NCBI GenBank assembly: GCA_031553655.1
Contig: JAVBLG010000031.1
Span: 1 to 36,329 of the forward strand
Source of the DNA: JAVBLG01 sp031553655
Lineage (GTDB): Bacteria > Desulfobacterota > Desulfovibrionia > Desulfovibrionales > Desulfovibrionaceae
DNA length: 36,329 nucleotides
Reading direction: 5' to 3'
The position numbers and the translations under genes are program-made. The notes under the pieces were generated by a model, which was not told the DNA's origin, searched no databases, and saw nothing but the letters and a program-made list of their open reading frames with translations. Numbering within the stretch: position 1 is the first letter of the stretch; every line of letters starts with the position of its first letter. Below are positions 32,644 to 36,329 of this stretch, one piece after another.

Positions 32644-33735
32644 ATGTCTGATAATATTCTCGTTACTCCGCTTACCGACTGGCATAAGGCTCACGGGGCC
32701 AAAATGGCTCCTTTTGCCGGCTGGGATATGCCTATCCAGTACGAAGGCATTCTGGCCGAACATGCCCAAACCCGCTCTTCGGCGGCTGTTTTCGACATCT
32801 GCCACATGGGTGAATTTATGGTTCAGGGCCCCGGAGCTTCCACAGCCCTTTCGCGCGCCGTGTCGCACAACCTTTCCAACCTTGCTCCGGGCAAATGCCG
32901 TTACGGCTTTCTGCTGAATGAAACCGGCGGCATACTGGACGACCTCATCGTCTACAATTTCGGCTCGGAACGTTTCATGCTGGTGGTTAACGCGGCTTGC
33001 GCCAAAAAAGATCTTGCCGTCCTTACCGCGCGTCTTGCCGGTAGCGTAACCCCTCAGGACATATCCGCCAACACGGGCAAAATAGACCTGCAGGGGCCGA
33101 AGTCTCTCGAAGTTTTGCAGGATGTGCTGAAGGCCGAATTTAAGTCTTTGGGTTATTTCTCCTTCCGTGAGGTTCCCTTTGACGGCGACAAAATCATTGT
33201 GAGCCGCACCGGCTACACTGGCGAACTCGGCTATGAGCTTTATGTGCCCTGGGACAAAACCCTGGCTTTGTGGGAAGCCCTGATTGCCGACGCGCGCGTC
33301 AAACCGGTTGGCCTTGGCGCCCGTGACACCCTGCGCCTTGAATCTGGCTTGCCCCTTTATGGACAAGATCTCGACGAGCAGCACACGCCCACCGAAGCTG
33401 GAATGGGCCACATGCTCACCAGCACCGCTGCCTATGTGGGCCGCGAGCATGCTCTGTCCGCCGCCTGCCAGAGCCTTGTGCCTCTGCAGATCGACGGCCG
33501 CCGCACCGCCAGACACGGCGACATAGTGGCTTCCAAAGACGACAGGGCCGTAGGCGTGATCACCAGCGCTTCTTATGCTCCCACTTTGGGCTATTGCGTG
33601 GCTTTGGCCTGGGTTGCCGCCGCCGACGCCGGTGCCGACGAGTTTGTGGTGCGCGCCTCCAAAACAACTTTGCCCGCCAAGCGTGTGCCCCTGCCGTTCT
33701 ACAAAGACGGCACCGCCAGAATGAAGCTGTCATAA
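32644..33735 (+). CDS. gcvT: Glycine cleavage system T protein (aminomethyltransferase)
   Basis: A 363-residue tetrahydrofolate-dependent aminomethyltransferase. It takes the aminomethyl group from lipoylated GcvH, giving methylene-THF and ammonia. Motifs include FAGWDMPIQYEGILAEH, VFDICHMGEF, GGILDDLIVY, VSRTGYTGELGYELYVP and GLGARDTLRLESGLPLYGQDL. The ATG at 32644 is chosen over the TTG at 32632, since TTGGAG is its ribosome-binding site six bases away. The 164-nt gap to gcvH carries two hairpin elements and the conserved leader RNA element, so gcvH is probably separately regulated even if co-transcribed. Confidence 0.96.
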   Translation: MSDNILVTPLTDWHKAHGAKMAPFAGWDMPIQYEGILAEHAQTRSSAAVFDICHMGEFMVQGPGASTALSRAVSHNLSNLAPGKCRYGFLLNETGGILDDLIVYNFGSERFMLVVNAACAKKDLAVLTARLAGSVTPQDISANTGKIDLQGPKSLEVLQDVLKAEFKSLGYFSFREVPFDGDKIIVSRTGYTGELGYELYVPWDKTLALWEALIADARVKPVGLGARDTLRLESGLPLYGQDLDEQHTPTEAGMGHMLTSTAAYVGREHALSAACQSLVPLQIDGRRTARHGDIVASKDDRAVGVITSASYAPTLGYCVALAWVAAADAGADEFVVRASKTTLPAKRVPLPFYKDGTARMKLS

Positions 33736-33743
33736 TTCTGGAT

Positions 33744-33764
33744 AAATGCTATTTTAGAGCATTT
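33744..33764 (+). repeat. Small hairpin after gcvT
   Basis: AAATGCT (33744-33750) and AGCATTT (33758-33764) are perfect 7-bp complements with a 7-nt loop, 8 nt after the gcvT stop. It shares its 3' arm with dispersed repeat copy B. A short T-poor tail makes a terminator role weak. Confidence 0.4.
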
Positions 33765-33788
33765 TATGAATAAAATTAGTGGAATGCT
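33755..33788 (+). repeat. Dispersed hairpin repeat, copy B (after gcvT)
   Basis: Matches copy A (28350-28383, end of nadB) at 26 of 34 positions, same orientation, both right after a stop codon. The ends AGCATT/AATGCT are complementary. Confidence 0.5.
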
Positions 33789-33822
33789 GTTGTCTGGAAA
33801 TATAATAAATAAGATTCGAGAC

Positions 33823-33880
33823 GGTTTTTATCCGCCTGAGACGGAGTCTGTCGGCGGATAAAGCTGACTGTGGATTAAAC
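33823..33880 (+). promoter_or_regulatory. Leader RNA element, copy 2 (hairpin plus possible pseudoknot) upstream of gcvH
   Basis: TTTATCCGCC (33827-33836) pairs over 10 bp with GGCGGATAAA (33853-33862). The inner GAC-GGA-GTC hairpin (33840-33848) and the downstream GCTGACT (33863-33869) match copy 1 at 578-634. AGTC (33845-33848) can pair with GACT (33866-33869). Two stem pairs differ between the copies but stay paired (C-G to T-A, and T.G to T-A), which argues for a conserved RNA structure. The tail GGATT-AAACA ends 20 nt before the gcvH ATG. Not a glycine riboswitch by sequence. Confidence 0.55.
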
Positions 33881-33899
33881 ACAAATACAGGAGATAGTA

Positions 33900-34283
33900 A
33901 TGAGTATTCCGGAGAATCTGCTTTACAGCAAAAGCCATGAATGGGCCAAGGTTGAAAACGGCGAAGCCACGGTGGGCATTACCTTCTTTGCTCAGGACGC
34001 TCTCGGCGACATTACCTATGTTGATCTGCCGTCCGTGGGCGACAACCTTGAAGTGGACGGCGATTGCGGCGCGGTGGAATCAGTGAAAGCGGCCAGCGAT
34101 CTCTATTCCCCGGTGGCTGGAGAAGTTATTGCCGTCAATGAAGAACTCAACGCCGCTCCGGCCCTGGTGAACCAGGATCCCTACGGCAAGGGCTGGATGT
34201 TCAAAGTTAAACTGGCCGGTAATCCCGAAGGCCTGCTTGACGCCGCGGCGTACAAGGCGCACTGCGAGTCCGAGGCTCACTAG
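33900..34283 (+). CDS. gcvH: Glycine cleavage system H protein
   Basis: A 127-residue lipoyl carrier that shuttles the aminomethyl group between the P and T proteins. The lipoylation site is Lys63 in ESVKAASDLYSP. The HEWAKVENGEATVGIT and LGDITYVDLPSVGD motifs precede it, and PYGKGWMFKVKL follows, as in the family. The ATG at 33900 is preceded by CAGGAGA. The upstream leader RNA element may control its translation. A long inverted repeat follows immediately after the stop codon, before gcvPA. Confidence 0.97.
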   Translation: MSIPENLLYSKSHEWAKVENGEATVGITFFAQDALGDITYVDLPSVGDNLEVDGDCGAVESVKAASDLYSPVAGEVIAVNEELNAAPALVNQDPYGKGWMFKVKLAGNPEGLLDAAAYKAHCESEAH

Positions 34284-34429
34284 GCCTGCTTGCAAAAAAC
34301 GCCTTTTGCCCTCTGGCTTCGTCAACCCCCATTTTTGAACCGGGGCTGTACCGCAAGAAGTACTATCCCCGGTTCAAAAATGGAGTTTTCCTCGCCAGAA
34401 GCCAAAATTCGTCTTTTTACAAGCAGCCC
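34283..34429. repeat. Long inverted repeat between gcvH and gcvPA
   Basis: Two ~63-nt arms (34283-34345 and 34367-34429) surround a 21-nt centre. The inner 17 bp (34329-34345 with 34367-34383) are perfect complements, starting CCATTTTTGAAC. The outer part is imperfect, but its ends GGCCTGCTTG / CAAGCAGCCC still match at nine of ten positions. No ORF or transposase is inside. It fits a non-autonomous palindromic element or a very stable mRNA hairpin that stabilises the gcvH 3' end; which is unresolved. Confidence 0.7.
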
Positions 34430-34451
34430 TTCGGTCTTTGCGCCCAGACAG

Positions 34452-34470
34452 GATCAGTTCTATACTGATC
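34452..34470. repeat. Short palindrome upstream of gcvPA
   Basis: GATCAGT (34452-34458) and ACTGATC (34464-34470) are perfect complements with a 5-nt spacer, 38 nt before gcvPA. It could be an operator half-site pair or a small hairpin. Confidence 0.4.
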
Positions 34471-34508
34471 TCTAAACAAACAATACCTCCATTAACATAG
34501 GAGCGGCC

Positions 34509-35840
34509 ATGCCCTTTGTTCCCCATACAAAAGAAGAAGTGCGGCAAATGCTCGATGTGATCGGCGTTAAAAGTCTTGATGACCTTTTTGCCGACATCAA
34601 ACAGCCGCTAAGGCCCAAAAGCTTCAATATTCCCGAAGGTCTCAGCGAAATGGAAACCCGTTTCCGCCTTCAGGATATGGCTTCCAAAAACCGTGCCGAC
34701 GTTCTCAATTTCCTCGGCGGCGGTTTTTACGACCATCACATCCCCTCGGCTGTGGACGCCATTGTGTCCAGAGGCGAGTTCTACACCGCCTACACCCCCT
34801 ATCAGCCCGAAAGCTCTCAGGGAACCCTGCAGGCCATTTTTGAGTATCAGACCGCCGTTACCAGGCTTATGGAGCTTGATTGCGCCAATGCCTCAGTTTA
34901 TGATGGCGGCTCGGCTATTTTTGAAAGCATGATGATGGCCGTGCGCCACACCAAACGGCATAAACTCGTCATCGACGAAACGGTCAACCCCCTCTGGCGG
35001 GCCATGGCCGCTTCATATGTGAGCAATCTTGGAATCGAAATCGTCACCGTGCCCCATAAAAACGGTCAGGTCGACTTTGATGCCCTTAAAGCCGCCGTTG
35101 ACTCCTCCTGCGCCGCTGTTGTGGTGCAGAACCCCAACTTCTTCGGCTGTATAAACGACTTTTCCGAGCTGTTCAGCCATGCGCGCTCCGTAAAGGCCGT
35201 GTCTATCCTTTCGGTCTATCCGGTGATGCAGGCCGTGCTCAAAACCCCCGGCGCCATGGGCGCCGACGTGGCCGTTGCCGATGGGCAATCCATCGGTCAG
35301 CCCCTGTCTTTCGGCGGCCCCTACCTGGGCGTTATGACCTGCCGCAAAGATATGATCCGCCAGTTCCCCGGCCGTATAGCCGGCCGCACCACGGATCTTG
35401 AAGGCCGCACCGGCTATGTGCTCACCCTGCAAGCCCGCGAACAGCACATTCGCCGCGCCAAAGCTACTTCCAATATCTGCTCCAACCAAGCCCTGTGCGC
35501 CCTGCGCAGCCTGATCCATCTCTGCCTGCTGGGACCCGAAGGCCTCACCCGAGTGGCCGAACTGTCCATGCAAAATGCCCGCAAGGCAGCCAAGCGCCTT
35601 ACCGCCCTGCCCGGAGTGAAACTGCTGAACGACGCGCCCTACGGCAACGAGTTCGCCGTGGTTCTGCCCGTTTCGGCCGCCGATCTGGCGGAAAAAGCGG
35701 CAGCCAAAGGCCTTGTGCCCGGTCTGCCCCTGGGCCGCTTCTACAAAGGCATGGACAACGCCCTGTTGCTGGCCTTTACCGAAAAACATTGCGAGGCCGA
35801 CATCGACGCCCTGGCTAAAATGGTGGGAGCTCTGTTATGA
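34509..35840 (+). CDS. gcvPA: Glycine dehydrogenase (decarboxylating) subunit 1
   Basis: A 443-residue N-terminal half of the split P protein. With GcvPB it decarboxylates glycine and loads the aminomethyl group on GcvH. Motifs: FLGGGFYDHHIPSAV, FYTAYTPYQPESSQGTLQ, NASVYDGGSAIFES, PLSFGGPYLGVM and GRIAGRTTD. It lacks the PLP lysine, which belongs to the PB half. The ATG at 34509 follows TAGGAGCGG. It is preceded by the palindromic element and overlaps gcvPB by 4 nt (ATGA), so the two subunits are translationally coupled. Confidence 0.96.
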   Translation: MPFVPHTKEEVRQMLDVIGVKSLDDLFADIKQPLRPKSFNIPEGLSEMETRFRLQDMASKNRADVLNFLGGGFYDHHIPSAVDAIVSRGEFYTAYTPYQPESSQGTLQAIFEYQTAVTRLMELDCANASVYDGGSAIFESMMMAVRHTKRHKLVIDETVNPLWRAMAASYVSNLGIEIVTVPHKNGQVDFDALKAAVDSSCAAVVVQNPNFFGCINDFSELFSHARSVKAVSILSVYPVMQAVLKTPGAMGADVAVADGQSIGQPLSFGGPYLGVMTCRKDMIRQFPGRIAGRTTDLEGRTGYVLTLQAREQHIRRAKATSNICSNQALCALRSLIHLCLLGPEGLTRVAELSMQNARKAAKRLTALPGVKLLNDAPYGNEFAVVLPVSAADLAEKAAAKGLVPGLPLGRFYKGMDNALLLAFTEKHCEADIDALAKMVGALL

Positions 35841-36329
35841 AAAGCATATTCGCCCAATCCGTACCCGGACGCAACGCCTGCCTGCCTCCGAAGCCTGAAG
35901 CTTCGGCGGCCGACATGCTGCCCAAAAACCTGTTGCGCGCATCGCGCCTCAATCTGCCGGAACTCTCCGAGCTTGACGTTGTGCGCCACTTCACCAATTT
36001 GTCCAAACGCAATTTCGGGGTCGACGGCAATTTCTATCCCCTCGGCTCCTGTACCATGAAATATAACCCCAAGTTCTGCGAAAACGTGGCGGCCCTTCCG
36101 GGCTTCGCCGGGCTGCACCCGCTGCTGGCCCAGGTTCGCGGAGCCGAAGGCTATACTCAGGGCGCCCTTGAATGTCTGTGGGACATGGAAAACCTGCTTT
36201 GCGAAATAAGCGGTATGAAGGCTTTTACCTTGCAGCCCATGGCCGGAGCCAACGGCGAGTTCACCGGGGCCATGCTCATTGCCGCTTATCATAAAGCCAA
36301 AGGGCACAAGAAAACCAAGATCATCTGCC
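35837..36329 (+). CDS. gcvPB: Glycine dehydrogenase (decarboxylating) subunit 2, truncated by window end
   Basis: The first 164 codons of the C-terminal P-protein half. The protein reads MKSIFAQSVPGRNA and includes GSCTMKYNPK, FAGLHPL, EGYTQGALE and LQPMAGANGEFTGAM, all typical of GcvPB. The catalytic PLP lysine lies beyond the window. It begins inside the gcvPA stop (ATGA overlap), the normal arrangement for this pair. The reading frame is still open at base 36329. Confidence 0.93.
   Translation, partial: MKSIFAQSVPGRNACLPPKPEASAADMLPKNLLRASRLNLPELSELDVVRHFTNLSKRNFGVDGNFYPLGSCTMKYNPKFCENVAALPGFAGLHPLLAQVRGAEGYTQGALECLWDMENLLCEISGMKAFTLQPMAGANGEFTGAMLIAAYHKAKGHKKTKIIC

Noticed and set aside
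32529..33899. A glycine riboswitch upstream of gcvT or gcvH.
   Set aside because: Neither leader shows the conserved paired-aptamer core of that class; only unrelated hairpins are present.

Overview
This window looks like a chromosomal segment of a Desulfovibrionaceae-type (delta-proteobacterial, Desulfovibrio/Bilophila-like) bacterium. That placement is an inference. It rests on a type III glutamine synthetase, a nadC-nadA-nadB set, a ZapB-like/zapA/6S RNA/rny block, very large multi-PAS and BvgS-like hybrid kinases, a split glycine decarboxylase (gcvPA/gcvPB) and medium GC content. No rRNA, CRISPR array, phage or transposase gene is visible. Most of the window is core metabolism.

Layout. 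Bases 1-460 hold two tRNA-Leu genes facing each other, with terminators between them. Bases 649-2999 (+) encode an exported HSL-type alpha/beta hydrolase and an MFS transporter. Bases 2989-9629 (-) form a probable operon read from right to left: MBOAT acyltransferase, SGNH partner, Sel1-repeat protein, lepB, yifB/comM, cysC. Then come an HU/IHF gene (-), a radical SAM gene (+), and two overlapping paralogous hybrid histidine kinases (-, 11588-19166). An acyltransferase-like membrane protein (-) follows, flanked by 40-bp imperfect direct repeats. Next are tRNA-Lys, glnN and mgtE (-). From 24798 everything reads on +: nadC-nadA-nadB, zapB-like, zapA, 6S RNA, rny, lplA, gcvT, gcvH, gcvPA and the start of gcvPB, which runs off the window.

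How the genes work together. NadB and NadA make quinolinate, which NadC converts to nicotinate mononucleotide. LplA can attach lipoate to GcvH Lys63, the shuttle between GcvPA/PB and GcvT. The MBOAT and SGNH proteins look like a surface-polymer O-acylation pair. The two kinases probably share one signalling circuit.

The most interesting content is non-coding. (1) A ~55-nt RNA element with a paired stem that shows base-pair covariation, and a possible pseudoknot, occurs twice in the same orientation. One copy lies just upstream of the exported hydrolase and the other upstream of gcvH. (2) The lplA leader carries a six-codon ORF with an ideal Shine-Dalgarno whose stop codon sits inside a hairpin followed by a T-tract. 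(3) A ~146-bp inverted repeat lies between gcvH and gcvPA. (4) A perfect 10-bp palindrome lies at the HU/IHF promoter. (5) Two further dispersed repeats are present. All functional claims for these elements are inference.
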